Part shown: one piece after another, positions 1 to 7,396 of the stretch
Layout of the letters: every line of letters starts with the position of its first letter
Position numbering within the stretch: the stretch's first letter is position 1
Origin: Verrucomicrobiales bacterium
GTDB lineage: Bacteria; Verrucomicrobiota; Verrucomicrobiia; Methylacidiphilales; JAAUTS01
Assembly (NCBI GenBank): GCA_031279715.1
Contig: JAITHY010000009.1
Location: 1-9,013, forward strand
Reading direction: 5' to 3'
DNA length: 9,013 nt
Made by a program: the position numbers and the translations under genes
The notes under the pieces: generated by a model
Told to the model about the DNA's origin: nothing
The model's input: the letters and a program-made list of their open reading frames with translations, nothing else
Databases searched by the model: none

Positions 1-225
1 GGCTGGCTGACGCAGAGCATAGACTGGGAAGGGATTTCCACCTTTTATGAATACATGAAAAACGGCGGTCATGTGCCCCTGTTTCAGGGCAACTACGGGC
101 GTATGATTAAAACCACGACTTTCGACCCGATGCCCGTTAAAATTTTGCGCGGGAATATTTTTCCGCTTTGTTGCAAAATCGTGATGCCCGCGGGGTATGG
201 GTGGATGGACGGTAAAAAGTGTTGA
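1..225 (+). CDS. 3' end of an unrecognised protein (partial)
   Basis: Frame 1 is open from the first base of the window to a TGA at 223-225, giving the last 74 residues of a protein whose start lies outside. The fragment begins GWLTQSIDWEG and includes an NGGHVPLFQGNYGR stretch, a PMPVKIL stretch and a double cysteine (FPLCCKIV) before ending WMDGKKC. It is aromatic- and glycine-rich, with no transmembrane run and no motif I can assign to a family. Its codons are more AT-rich (ATT, AAA, TTT) than those of the downstream genes. Only the open frame up to a natural stop and the protein-like composition support it. It shares the strand of the downstream glycosidase but is separated by about 150 bp, so an operon is uncertain. 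Confidence 0.55.
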   Translation, partial: GWLTQSIDWEGISTFYEYMKNGGHVPLFQGNYGRMIKTTTFDPMPVKILRGNIFPLCCKIVMPAGYGWMDGKKC

Positions 226-381
226 CAGAAAACTTGCCCGCTGGCGGTGAAAAAAATCCGCGGTTCTTGTGGTTGCCTGGGGGGCGGTTGCTTGAGCCTT
301 GGAAAGTAATTATAGAGTGAAAGAATAAAAAGCCGTTGCAGGCGTTTTGGCGGAAGAAAAAATAATGACACCGCCTGGCTC
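226..381. other. Intergenic spacer upstream of the glycosidase
   Basis: This is a 156-bp gap between the partial upstream gene and the SGNH-GH92 gene. It contains a small CCGC-TG-GCGG inverted repeat at 238-247 with no T-run after it, so it is not a convincing terminator. It also holds a weak promoter-like pair and a purine-rich GGAAG. A tiny reading frame (ATG 365 to TGA 391, 8 residues) follows GGAAG at 8-bp spacing and overlaps the start of the large gene. I see no RNA gene here. Confidence 0.5.
288..316 (+). promoter_or_regulatory. Weak sigma70-like promoter for the SGNH-GH92 gene
   Basis: A TTGCTT hexamer at 288-293 and a TATAGA hexamer at 311-316 are separated by 17 bp. They match the -35 and -10 consensus at 3 of 6 and 4 of 6 positions. 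The pair sits about 65 bp before the ATG at 382, in the only AT-rich patch of this spacer. The match is modest and the assignment tentative. Confidence 0.25.
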
Positions 382-3300
382 ATGTGCTTGAATTCAATCA
401 TGAAATTTTTCCTCTCACTGCTCGTCCTGTTTGGCGCGTCGGCGCTGACGGTCAGCGGCGCGCTTTCTCCCGGAAACAAAAACATCGGCCATATTTGGTT
501 CATCGGCGACTCCATCATGCAGGGCGTCGCTGACGGTGACGGCAACAGTTCGCCGCGCGCCTCGCTGTACCAAAAGCTCGCCTACGCCAATTATGATTTT
601 GATTACACCGGCAGTTTCACGGCGGACTCGGGCGGCCTGCCGCCGACGGGCGACACGCCGCTGACAAACGAGTATTTTTACCACGACGGACATTCCGGCT
701 GGGGCATCAACAGCTTCACGCAAGGCGTCGGCGAGGTGTCGGCGTTGTGGAAAAGCGGGCGGTTGGAGACGGTCAAGCCCGACATCATCATCATCATGCT
801 CGGCACCAACGACATTAACAACAACAAGAATTATTCCAGCGGCACGGGGCCGGAGAAAATGGCGGAGGTGGCGAAAGAGCGCATGGAGGCGTTATTGAAA
901 AAAATTTACGCGCTGCCCGGCATCGGCAGTCCGACGGTCATCCTCAGCGCCATCCCGCCCAATAAAACCGACGCGAACGGCGGCACGCCGCAGGAGCACA
1001 CGGACACGGTGGCGGCGTACAATAAATTACTGGCGGAACTCGCCGCTGACGGTCAGCGCCGCGGCAACAGCATTTATTTTTCCGACCCGCACACGCTGTT
1101 GAACAACGATTATTCGTCTGCGATGCGCCCCGACAATTTGCACACCAGCGCGCGAGGCAATGATTTGCTGGCGCAGGCGTGGTTCAAGACCATCAACAGC
1201 GTGGTCAGCCCGCCCAAGGCGATGGAGCCGGTGGATTACATTGATCCCTTCGTTGGCACGGGGCATTTTGGCAAGACGTTCCCGGGCGCGGCGACGCCTT
1301 GCGGCATGGTGCAGTTGTCGCCCGACACCATCACCGGCGGCGACAACGGCAGCGGTTACCGCTATTATCACCGCACCATCCAGGGCTTCAGCTTTACGCA
1401 CATGAGCGGCGTCGGTTGGTTCGGCGACCTCGGCAATTTTCTCGTTATGCCGACCACGGGGACGCTGAAAACTTGGTACGGTGAAACCAACAAACCGGGC
1501 ACGGGTTATCTCTCCGCGTTCGACAAAAAAACCGAGTCAGCGTCAGCGGGCTATTACGCGGTGATGCTCAGCGACTACAAAATCAAAGCCGAACTCACTG
1601 CCGCGCCGCACAGCGGCATCCTGCGCTTCACGTTTCCGCAGCACGAGCAATCGCGCATCCAGATTGACCTCGCGCGGCGCGTCGGCGGCACCTCGTTGAG
1701 GCAGGCCGTCAAAGTCGTGGACGAGCGCACGATTGAGGGATTTATCGAGTGCACCCGCGAGGGCGGCGGCTGGGGGCGCGGGGCGGGTCAGCCGAATTAC
1801 ACGTTTTATTATCGCGCTGAATTTAGCAAGCCGCTCAAGAATTTCGGCGTGTGGGAGGCGGACATTCCCGCCGGACCGTACCCGAACCGTGATGTGGCGG
1901 ACAAGCCCGGCGAGAAGGAGTTTGTTCCCGATCAGCCGGATTTTATCGAGGCGTGCCAGAACGCGAAAGTCACGCCCGGCTTGCGCGAGGCGGAGGGCCG
2001 ACACTTGGGATTTTTCAGCGAGTTCGCCACGCGCGAGGGCGAGGAGGTGCTGATGAAAGTCGGCGTGTCCTTCGTCAGCGTCGAGGGCGCGCGCAACAAT
2101 CTCCGCGCCGAAATTCCCGCGTGGGATTTCAACAAAACTCACCAGCAGGCGCGCGCGCTGTGGGCGCAGGCGTTGCGGCGCGTGACCGTCAGCGGCGGCA
2201 CGGAGGAGCAACTCGGCGCCTTTTACACCGCGCTCTACCACGTCTTCATTGACCCGCGAGCCTATGCCGACCTCAACGGCGACTATACCGGCGGTGACCA
2301 GCAGCGGCACTCGACGGACAAGTTCACCAAGCGCACCATCTTCAGCGGCTGGGACGTGTACCGCAGCGCCTTCCCGCTGCTGACGCTCATCGCGCCGGAC
2401 ATTGTCAACGACATGATTAACAGCCTCGTCGAACTCGCCGGACAGAGCGGAAAAAAATATCTTGAGCGCTGGGAATTTCTCAACGCCTACAGCGGTTGCA
2501 TGAACGGCAGCCCCGCTGTGGTTGTGCTCAACGACGCCTATCAAAAAGGCATCCGCGATTACGACGTGGAGAAGGCTTACGAGTTTGCCAAAAACACCTG
2601 CGACAAAAACGGCAACGGCCCGCGCGGCTACCGCGACAGCATTTCCGAGACCATGGAAAATGCGCATGCCGACTGGAATTTGTCGCAACTCGCCAAGGCG
2701 CTGGGCAAGGACGCTGACGCTGAGGTGTACGCCAGGCGCGGGCAGGATTACCGCAATTTGTTTTACGCTGACGCTCCGTGGACTTACGACAAGGCTGGCA
2801 CTGACCGTCACGACGGCTGGCAGGGCTGGATTTGGGCGAAGGACAAGGAAGGGAGGTGGCTCCCGTGGGAGGGCTTGACCTCGCACACGCGCGTCACCGA
2901 GGGTACGGTCTATCAGGAAGGCTGGGCGGTGCCGCACGACATTCCGGGGTTGATGGAGCTGGCCGGCGGGCGCGAATTGTTCCTCGCCAAGCTCGGCGAC
3001 TTTTTCGACCGCACGCCGCCGCTGGGCGATTGGAGCGGCCCCGGGCGCAAGGGCAGCAACGAAGTGCTCACGCCGTATTACAATCATCCGAACGAGCCGG
3101 TGCACCTCATCCCGTTCATGTTCAACCGCGCCGGCGCGCCGTGGCTGACGCAGAAATGGGTGCGGCAGATTGACCAAGTCTACCAGCCCGGTCCCGAGGG
3201 CTTGTGCGGCGACGAAGACGTGGGGCAAATGTCAGGCTGGTTTGTGCTCGCCGCCGCCGGTTTGCATCCCGCGAACCCGGGCGAGCCGCGCTACGAAATT

Positions 3301-3534
3301 TTCACGCCCTTGTTCGACCGGGTGGTCATCCAGTTGGACAAAAAATATGCATCGGGAAAAACCTTCACCATCAGCGCCGCGAACAACTCGCCGGAGAATG
3401 TGTACATTCAATCCGCCAGGCTGAACGGCAAGCCGCTCAACCGCTGCTGGCTGACGCACGCGGAAATCGCCGCTGGCGGTCAGCTTGATTTGGTGCTGGG
3501 TCCGCAACCGAATGAGCGCTGGGGCGTGGAATGA
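382..3534 (+). CDS. Secreted two-domain enzyme: SGNH/GDSL esterase fused to GH92 alpha-mannosidase
   Basis: The 1050-residue product has a Sec-type signal peptide (MKFFLSLLVLFGASA, residues 7-21). Residues about 35-270 form an SGNH hydrolase: GDS with nucleophile Ser44, GTND at 141-144, and the Asp251...His254 block. After a short linker, GH92 begins at residue 284 (VDYIDPFVGTGHFGKTFPGA) and runs to the end. It includes WDVYRSAFPLL, DWNLSQLAKALGK, NEP at 904-906 and GDEDVGQMS at 943-951; the two Asp residues of GDED fit the family's acidic catalytic-base pair. GH92 enzymes are Ca2+-dependent exo-alpha-mannosidases acting on N-glycan or mannan chains. The SGNH part may remove acetyl or other acyl groups. 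The GH92 part is about family length, so this is a true fusion. Neither candidate start (ATG 382 or ATG 400) has a clear Shine-Dalgarno. I keep the outer one for numbering, but ATG 400 gives a more classical signal peptide. Exact linkage specificity is unknown. Confidence 0.93.
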   Translation: MCLNSIMKFFLSLLVLFGASALTVSGALSPGNKNIGHIWFIGDSIMQGVADGDGNSSPRASLYQKLAYANYDFDYTGSFTADSGGLPPTGDTPLTNEYFYHDGHSGWGINSFTQGVGEVSALWKSGRLETVKPDIIIIMLGTNDINNNKNYSSGTGPEKMAEVAKERMEALLKKIYALPGIGSPTVILSAIPPNKTDANGGTPQEHTDTVAAYNKLLAELAADGQRRGNSIYFSDPHTLLNNDYSSAMRPDNLHTSARGNDLLAQAWFKTINSVVSPPKAMEPVDYIDPFVGTGHFGKTFPGAATPCGMVQLSPDTITGGDNGSGYRYYHRTIQGFSFTHMSGVGWFGDLGNFLVMPTTGTLKTWYGETNKPGTGYLSAFDKKTESASAGYYAVMLSDYKIKAELTAAPHSGILRFTFPQHEQSRIQIDLARRVGGTSLRQAVKVVDERTIEGFIECTREGGGWGRGAGQPNYTFYYRAEFSKPLKNFGVWEADIPAGPYPNRDVADKPGEKEFVPDQPDFIEACQNAKVTPGLREAEGRHLGFFSEFATREGEEVLMKVGVSFVSVEGARNNLRAEIPAWDFNKTHQQARALWAQALRRVTVSGGTEEQLGAFYTALYHVFIDPRAYADLNGDYTGGDQQRHSTDKFTKRTIFSGWDVYRSAFPLLTLIAPDIVNDMINSLVELAGQSGKKYLERWEFLNAYSGCMNGSPAVVVLNDAYQKGIRDYDVEKAYEFAKNTCDKNGNGPRGYRDSISETMENAHADWNLSQLAKALGKDADAEVYARRGQDYRNLFYADAPWTYDKAGTDRHDGWQGWIWAKDKEGRWLPWEGLTSHTRVTEGTVYQEGWAVPHDIPGLMELAGGRELFLAKLGDFFDRTPPLGDWSGPGRKGSNEVLTPYYNHPNEPVHLIPFMFNRAGAPWLTQKWVRQIDQVYQPGPEGLCGDEDVGQMSGWFVLAAAGLHPANPGEPRYEIFTPLFDRVVIQLDKKYASGKTFTISAANNSPENVYIQSARLNGKPLNRCWLTHAEIAAGGQLDLVLGPQPNERWGVE
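443..457. repeat. Perfect dyad CGCTGAC-G-GTCAGCG, copy 1
   Basis: Seven-base arms flank a single G. It lies within the signal-peptide coding part of the glycosidase gene, where it encodes LTVSG. Confidence 0.85.
1044..1058. repeat. Perfect dyad CGCTGAC-G-GTCAGCG, copy 2
   Basis: The same 15 bases as copy 1 occur about 600 bp downstream in the SGNH domain, but in a different codon frame (encoding ADGQR). The DNA is conserved between the copies while the peptide is not. Confidence 0.85.
1536..1548. repeat. Tandem overlapping motif copies
   Basis: GTCAGC-GTCAGCG is two cores sharing one G, inside the GH92 domain, and encodes SASA in the third codon frame. Confidence 0.75.
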
Positions 3535-3567
3535 GCCGGCAGCCTGCGGGAGCGCTGATGGCGCGAA

Positions 3568-4197
3568 TTATCCGGCGCGGGAAAAATGTTTGGCGACGGC
3601 GTGGATGCGGTCGCGGACGTGCATCTTGGCGCAAATGTTTTTGACGTGAAACCGCACGGTTTCGACGCTGATGCTGAGTTGGTCGGCGATTTCCTTGTAG
3701 CGATACCCCGTCGCCATCAGCCCCAGCACCTCTTCCTCGCGTGGGGAAAGTTTTTTGTTCGGCTGCTCTTGCTCGCGGCCGCGGAAATGTTGCACCACTT
3801 TGCGGGCGATGTAATTGGAAAAGGGCGCGCCGCCGGCGGCGACATCCCGGATGGCGGCGTGCAATTTTTTTGACTCGCTGGACTTGAGCAGGTAGCCGCT
3901 GGCGCCGGCTTTGAGCGCTTGAAAAATATTTTCGTCGTCCTGATAAATGGTGAGCATGATGATGTCCAGCGCCGGCAGTGTTTTTTTCAACTCGGCGACG
4001 CATTCGATTCCGGAAATGCCGGGCAGTTTGATATCCATCAGCACCACGTCCGGCGGCTGGCGGGGGATGCGCCGCAAAGCTTCCTCACCGGAGGAAACGG
4101 CGTAGAGGCACTCAATGTCAGCGGCGCGTTTGAGCGTGGCGGCGAGCTGTTTTTGCAACAGCGCGTCGTCCTCGACGATGACCACATTTTTTTTCAT
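3568..4197 (-). CDS. NarL/FixJ-family response regulator
   Basis: The 209-residue protein has an N-terminal receiver domain (about 1-120) and a C-terminal LuxR-type helix-turn-helix (about 150-205). Receiver landmarks are all visible: acidic pair Asp10-Asp11, phosphoacceptor Asp55 in VVLMDIKLPG, switch Thr83 in IIMLT, and Lys105 in GYLLKSS. The output domain has LSPREEEVLGLMATG, then KEIADQLSISVETVRFHVKNI, the typical recognition-helix region. The start ATG lies 21 bp after the stop of the histidine kinase gene on the same strand, so the two are very likely co-transcribed and cognate. The gene converges on the glycosidase gene with only 33 bp between stops and no clear terminator. Target genes cannot be read from the sequence; the neighbouring glycan-degradation gene is a guess. 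Confidence 0.93.
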   Translation of the reverse strand: MKKNVVIVEDDALLQKQLAATLKRAADIECLYAVSSGEEALRRIPRQPPDVVLMDIKLPGISGIECVAELKKTLPALDIIMLTIYQDDENIFQALKAGASGYLLKSSESKKLHAAIRDVAAGGAPFSNYIARKVVQHFRGREQEQPNKKLSPREEEVLGLMATGYRYKEIADQLSISVETVRFHVKNICAKMHVRDRIHAVAKHFSRAG

Positions 4198-4218
4198 GGC
4201 GGTATTAAAACATAATTG

Positions 4219-5820
4219 TCAAGGGATGGGGATGACAAGGGTGACGGTGGCGCCGCTGTTGATGACGCTTTCAATCTTGCAGGCGCCGCCGATGGTGGCG
4301 AGGCGTCGCGGCATGTTGGTTAATCCGTGGCCGGGTTTCACTGTCAGCGGGTCGAAGCCAACGCCGTTGTCACGGATGGTGATGGTCAGCGTGGAGGTTT
4401 CCACCCTGGCGCTGGCGTTGATTTCGGTGGCGCGGGAATATTTGAGGGCGTTGTGCACGGCTTCCTTGACGGCGAGGCTGATGTTGTGGCGGATTTCACT
4501 GGTGACTTGGCGATGGTCGGCGGGATTGTCCATTTGGATGCGGCAGTGGATGTTGGCCGGTTCGCACAAGTCGCCAATCATGCGGCTCAGGTAGTTGAGC
4601 AGAGATTCCAGATTGTCGTTTTCGGGGTCAACCGACCAGACTGTTTCGTACAAAATGCCGACCAACTCACGGGCGGTGTCGGAGATTTTGTGGAACCCCT
4701 GCCTGGCGTCGCTGACGGTGAGGATTTCGTTTTCCGCCGCGTCGCTGACCATGGACAAATGTGTGAGCCTTGCGCCGAGGTCGTCGTGCAAATTGCGGGC
4801 GATGCGGAGGCGCTCGGTTTCGACGGCGTGTTCCTGCCGCAGGCGGCGGACTTGGTTGCGGACGCGCACGCGGATGATGTAACGTATCGCCAGCACAGTT
4901 GGTGTCAGTGTGGACACGACGGTGGCGAGCCAGAACCATGGGTTTTTCCAATACGGAACGGGGACGATGACCGGCGTGGCGGGCAGCGGAGTTTCGCGTC
5001 CGGCGACATCCACGCTGTGGATGAGCAGGCGGTAGTGGCCGGGCGGGAGGTTGGGGTAGCGGCGCGCGGGCGCTTCGGCGGAGCCGATGCTGTAGAGTTC
5101 GCGCCACTCGACGGTCAGTGTTTCGCCGGGTGTGACCTTGGGGGCGGAGGCGCGGGTGAGACGCCATTCGGCGTGGGTGGCGGGGTCATCGTCAGCGAGG
5201 TAGAAGGAGGTTTCGCCGCTGATGGTGACGAGGTGCGCCATGGAGGGGCGGGTGCCGTCACGCATCCAGCCGGCTGGCGGAGGCGCGGGTGGCAGCAGAA
5301 TTTTTGGGCCGGCGCGCACGGTCAGCCCCGCCACCACGTAGGTGCCGAGGGTGTGCGAGGGGCCGGCGGAGGTGACGCTGATGGTGACGGTGTCAGCGTC
5401 AGCGGGGACGGTGAGGGTTTCGCGGCGCGGGGTCAGCGGCGATTGTTCGATGGAGCCGTTCCAGCCCGGACTGTTGCCGGTTTTGGGAAAGTAACGGTGC
5501 AAGATGACATCACCGTCACGGTTGTAGAAACGGACGGTGATGCCCATGTCGGCGAGCATGTGCCATTCCCAATCGGTGTCGAAACCGTCGAGTTTGAACT
5601 TGTAGCGTTGCGGCGGCAAGAGGGCGCTGTTTTTGGGTGAGGAATAGCCGACGCGGATGTACACGCCGTCGTTGGGCACGGGGATTTTGATTTTGCCGTC
5701 ACGCGGAGCGACCGGTTGGTTGTTGGCCAGGATGAGGACGGGTGGCAGTTCATGGTCAGCGGCTGCGGGGGCGCCTGCGAGGAGCAGCAGCGCGGCCAGT
5801 GGTGCCAGGGTTCGGTACAT
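4219..5820 (-). CDS. Membrane sensor histidine kinase (HisKA_3 type) with periplasmic beta-sandwich sensor
   Basis: The 533-residue protein opens with a signal peptide (MYRTLAPLAALLLLAGAPAAA). A periplasmic region of about 270 residues follows, ending in a Y_Y_Y-like beta-sandwich (around LPPGHYRLLIHSVDVAGRE). One transmembrane helix lies at about 295-316. The cytoplasmic part has the HisKA_3 dimerisation helix with phospho-His345 (RNLHDDLGARL), the ATPase N-box around Asn457 (KEAVHNALKYS), DNGVGFD at 484-490 and GHGL at 496-499. This architecture pairs with NarL-type regulators, and the next gene is one. Unlike many Y_Y_Y kinases it has no N-terminal beta-propeller repeats. I chose ATG 5820 because the longer frame starts at TTG 5847 and would add MTFFHYTPP ahead of a good signal peptide. 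The ligand is unknown; a sugar is a guess from context. Confidence 0.9.
   Translation of the reverse strand: MYRTLAPLAALLLLAGAPAAADHELPPVLILANNQPVAPRDGKIKIPVPNDGVYIRVGYSSPKNSALLPPQRYKFKLDGFDTDWEWHMLADMGITVRFYNRDGDVILHRYFPKTGNSPGWNGSIEQSPLTPRRETLTVPADADTVTISVTSAGPSHTLGTYVVAGLTVRAGPKILLPPAPPPAGWMRDGTRPSMAHLVTISGETSFYLADDDPATHAEWRLTRASAPKVTPGETLTVEWRELYSIGSAEAPARRYPNLPPGHYRLLIHSVDVAGRETPLPATPVIVPVPYWKNPWFWLATVVSTLTPTVLAIRYIIRVRVRNQVRRLRQEHAVETERLRIARNLHDDLGARLTHLSMVSDAAENEILTVSDARQGFHKISDTARELVGILYETVWSVDPENDNLESLLNYLSRMIGDLCEPANIHCRIQMDNPADHRQVTSEIRHNISLAVKEAVHNALKYSRATEINASARVETSTLTITIRDNGVGFDPLTVKPGHGLTNMPRRLATIGGACKIESVINSGATVTLVIPIP
5392..5404. repeat. Tandem overlapping motif copies
   Basis: The same 13-base tandem as at 1536-1548 occurs here, within the minus-strand histidine kinase gene. 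Near-matches (CTGATGGTGACGG just upstream, GACGGTGAGG just downstream) and a further core at 5432 make this the densest cluster in the window. Confidence 0.75.
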
Positions 5821-5916
5821 GGGCGGAGTGTAATGAAAAAAGGTCAAAAGCCCAACGGCAATTTTTGAGAATTTGGAATTGGTGCTTTTGGATTTTCCCG
5901 CTACAGTGCGGAACTT

Positions 5917-6669
5917 ATGGCAGCGCAGGAAAAATTAACGGTTAAATCTTGGACGTGGTGGCGCAACACCTTTTTGGCGGGGCTGTTCGTCGTTGTGCCG
6001 GTGGGCATTACGTATTGGGTGTTGAATCTTCTTTATCGCCTCATCGCCGGGTTTACCGAGCCGTTGGTGCGCTCCTTCGTCTCGCAATACCGCGGCGAGT
6101 TGGTGCCGGAGTGGCTGGCGGTGGAGTCGGGCAAGGGCGGCTACACCATCCCAGGCGCGGCGCTGATATTCACGCTGTTGTTGATTTTGTTCGTCGGGCT
6201 GCTGGTGGCCAACGTTGGCGGCAAACGGCTCGTCGCGTGGGTGGAGAAGGTCATTGGCCGCGTTCCGCTCGTGAACGTGATTTATCCGGTGACCAAGCAA
6301 GTCGTGGATTCGCTCAAAACCATCGGCGCGACCAATGAGGATTTTAGCAACAAACCCGTCGTGTACGTGAAATATCCCAACCTCAGCGGCTATTTGCTGG
6401 GATTTCAAACGGGACGCTTCAAGGACGCCAACGGGCTGGAGATGATGTCGGTGTTCGTGCCGACCGCGCCGAATCCGCTGACCGGCTTCGTGTTTGTTTT
6501 TGAAGCCTCGGCGTTGCTCCGCAGCAATCTCAGCATGGAAGAGGCCTGGAAGCTGATTGTCAGCGCCGGGTTGATTGCGCCCGCCGGCGCCGTGCCGGTT
6601 CCTACCGCATATAAAACCACGCCAGCAATCCCAATCCCAGCGCCAGCCGATACCACGCGAACGGAATGA
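5917..6669 (+). CDS. DUF502 family inner-membrane protein
   Basis: The 250-residue protein matches my knowledge of DUF502: a basic N-terminus, TM1 at about 19-41 (FLAGLFVVVPVGITYWVL) containing the family's VP-G-T pattern, and TM2 at about 78-99 (IPGAALIFTLLLILFVGLL). These are followed by the conserved IGRVPLVNVIYPVTKQVVDSL, a KPVVYVKYPN-like strand, and VFVPTAPNPLTGFVFVFE. The biochemical role of the family is not established. The conserved part ends near SAGLIAPAG. The last 25 or so residues are Pro/Ala/Thr-rich and, for 68 bp, antisense to the end of uppP. The start ATG follows a weak GCGGAA. The gene is divergent from the histidine kinase gene, with 96 bp between starts. Confidence 0.88.
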   Translation: MAAQEKLTVKSWTWWRNTFLAGLFVVVPVGITYWVLNLLYRLIAGFTEPLVRSFVSQYRGELVPEWLAVESGKGGYTIPGAALIFTLLLILFVGLLVANVGGKRLVAWVEKVIGRVPLVNVIYPVTKQVVDSLKTIGATNEDFSNKPVVYVKYPNLSGYLLGFQTGRFKDANGLEMMSVFVPTAPNPLTGFVFVFEASALLRSNLSMEEAWKLIVSAGLIAPAGAVPVPTAYKTTPAIPIPAPADTTRTE

Positions 6670-7396
6670 AACTGTGCGAGCGGACGTAGCCCAGCAGCCA
6701 TCTCACCACCAGGAACGCCACCAGCGTTGAGACGATGAAGCCGACGGTGAAATGCCCGAACTCGCCGTGGAAATCCACCGCGGTTTTTCGGTGCAGGCCG
6801 AGCAGTGAGTAGGCCGTCGCCGCGAACATCGTGGGAATGCTCAGCAAAAACGAGAACTCCGCCGCCGCTGACCGTGACGCGCCGCACAACATCGCCGCGA
6901 TAATCGTCGCCCCTGAGCGCGAGGTGCCGGGAAAAACCGCCGCCATCACCTGCGCCAGGCCGATGATGACGGCGGTTGGCCAGTTGATGCTCTCGCGAGG
7001 CTGGCGATGACGCAGCGCGTGCTCCGCGCTGAAAATCACCAGCGCTCCGATGAGTGTTGCCCATGTCACCGGCAGCGCGCTTTCCGGGAGCGTGAATCCC
7101 GCCCGCTTCGCCGTGAGCGTCAGCGCGCCGGTGATGACAAACGCGGACGTGAGCTTCAGCGCGTAGTCACGGTTGGCGGGCTTGAGCAGATGAAACGCCA
7201 TGTCGAGCAGCTTGCGCCGGTAAATCAACACAATCGCCAGCACCGCGCCGGCCTGAATGCCGACGAGGAAAAATTCCGAGCGCGTGTCACGCAATAAATT
7301 TTCGGTGATGATGAGATGTCCCGTCGAAGAGATGGGCAAAAATTCCGTCAACCCCTCGACGATGCCGTAAATCATGGTGTCAAGCCACACGCGCAT
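6602..7396 (-). CDS. uppP: Undecaprenyl-diphosphatase (bacitracin resistance protein family)
   Basis: The 264-residue polytopic membrane protein dephosphorylates undecaprenyl pyrophosphate to the monophosphate, recycling the lipid carrier for peptidoglycan and surface polysaccharides. Both signature regions are intact. Near the N-terminus is GIVEGLTEFLPISSTGHL, with Glu14, Glu18 and His27. In the middle is PGTSRSGATI at 156-165, with Arg160. Length and the series of hydrophobic helices fit the BacA/UppP family. The ATG at 7394-7396 places the first motif at the usual distance from the N-terminus; no Shine-Dalgarno is evident. The 3' end overlaps the convergent DUF502 gene by 68 bp. It follows the small ribbon-helix-helix gene on the same strand after 189 bp, so a separate transcript is likely. 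Confidence 0.95.
   Translation of the reverse strand: MRVWLDTMIYGIVEGLTEFLPISSTGHLIITENLLRDTRSEFFLVGIQAGAVLAIVLIYRRKLLDMAFHLLKPANRDYALKLTSAFVITGALTLTAKRAGFTLPESALPVTWATLIGALVIFSAEHALRHRQPRESINWPTAVIIGLAQVMAAVFPGTSRSGATIIAAMLCGASRSAAAEFSFLLSIPTMFAATAYSLLGLHRKTAVDFHGEFGHFTVGFIVSTLVAFLVVRWLLGYVRSHSFIPFAWYRLALGLGLLAWFYMR

Noticed and set aside
1543..3228. A 561-codon open frame on the minus strand inside the glycosidase gene
   Set aside because: It is antisense to the unmistakable GH92 domain. Its product is a repetitive Val/Ala/Arg mix with no motif, as expected from a mirror frame of a GC-rich gene.
4..3459. TGGCTGACGCA repeated at 4, 3142 and 3448
   Set aside because: All three read W-L-T-(Q/H) in frame and lack the leading C of the core. 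They may be relaxed variants of the dispersed motif, but three copies alone do not support a separate repeat.
3535..3567. Possible bidirectional terminator between the convergent glycosidase and regulator genes
   Set aside because: Only a 4-bp GCGC/GCGC stem (3552-3564) is present, with no T-run on either strand.
4217..4222. Perfect -35 box TTGACA (minus strand) just upstream of the response regulator start
   Set aside because: It overlaps the kinase stop codon, and no -10 lies at 16-18 bp; that distance reaches the ATG itself. The pair is better read as an operon.
4327..5640. A 437-codon open frame on the + strand opposite the histidine kinase gene
   Set aside because: The kinase boxes are intact on the minus strand. 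The + strand product is Gly/Val/Asp-rich with no domain and no RBS.
5821..5847. TTG start extending the histidine kinase by nine residues
   Set aside because: The ATG at 5820 begins directly with a standard signal peptide. The extension adds aromatic and proline residues ahead of it and has no RBS.
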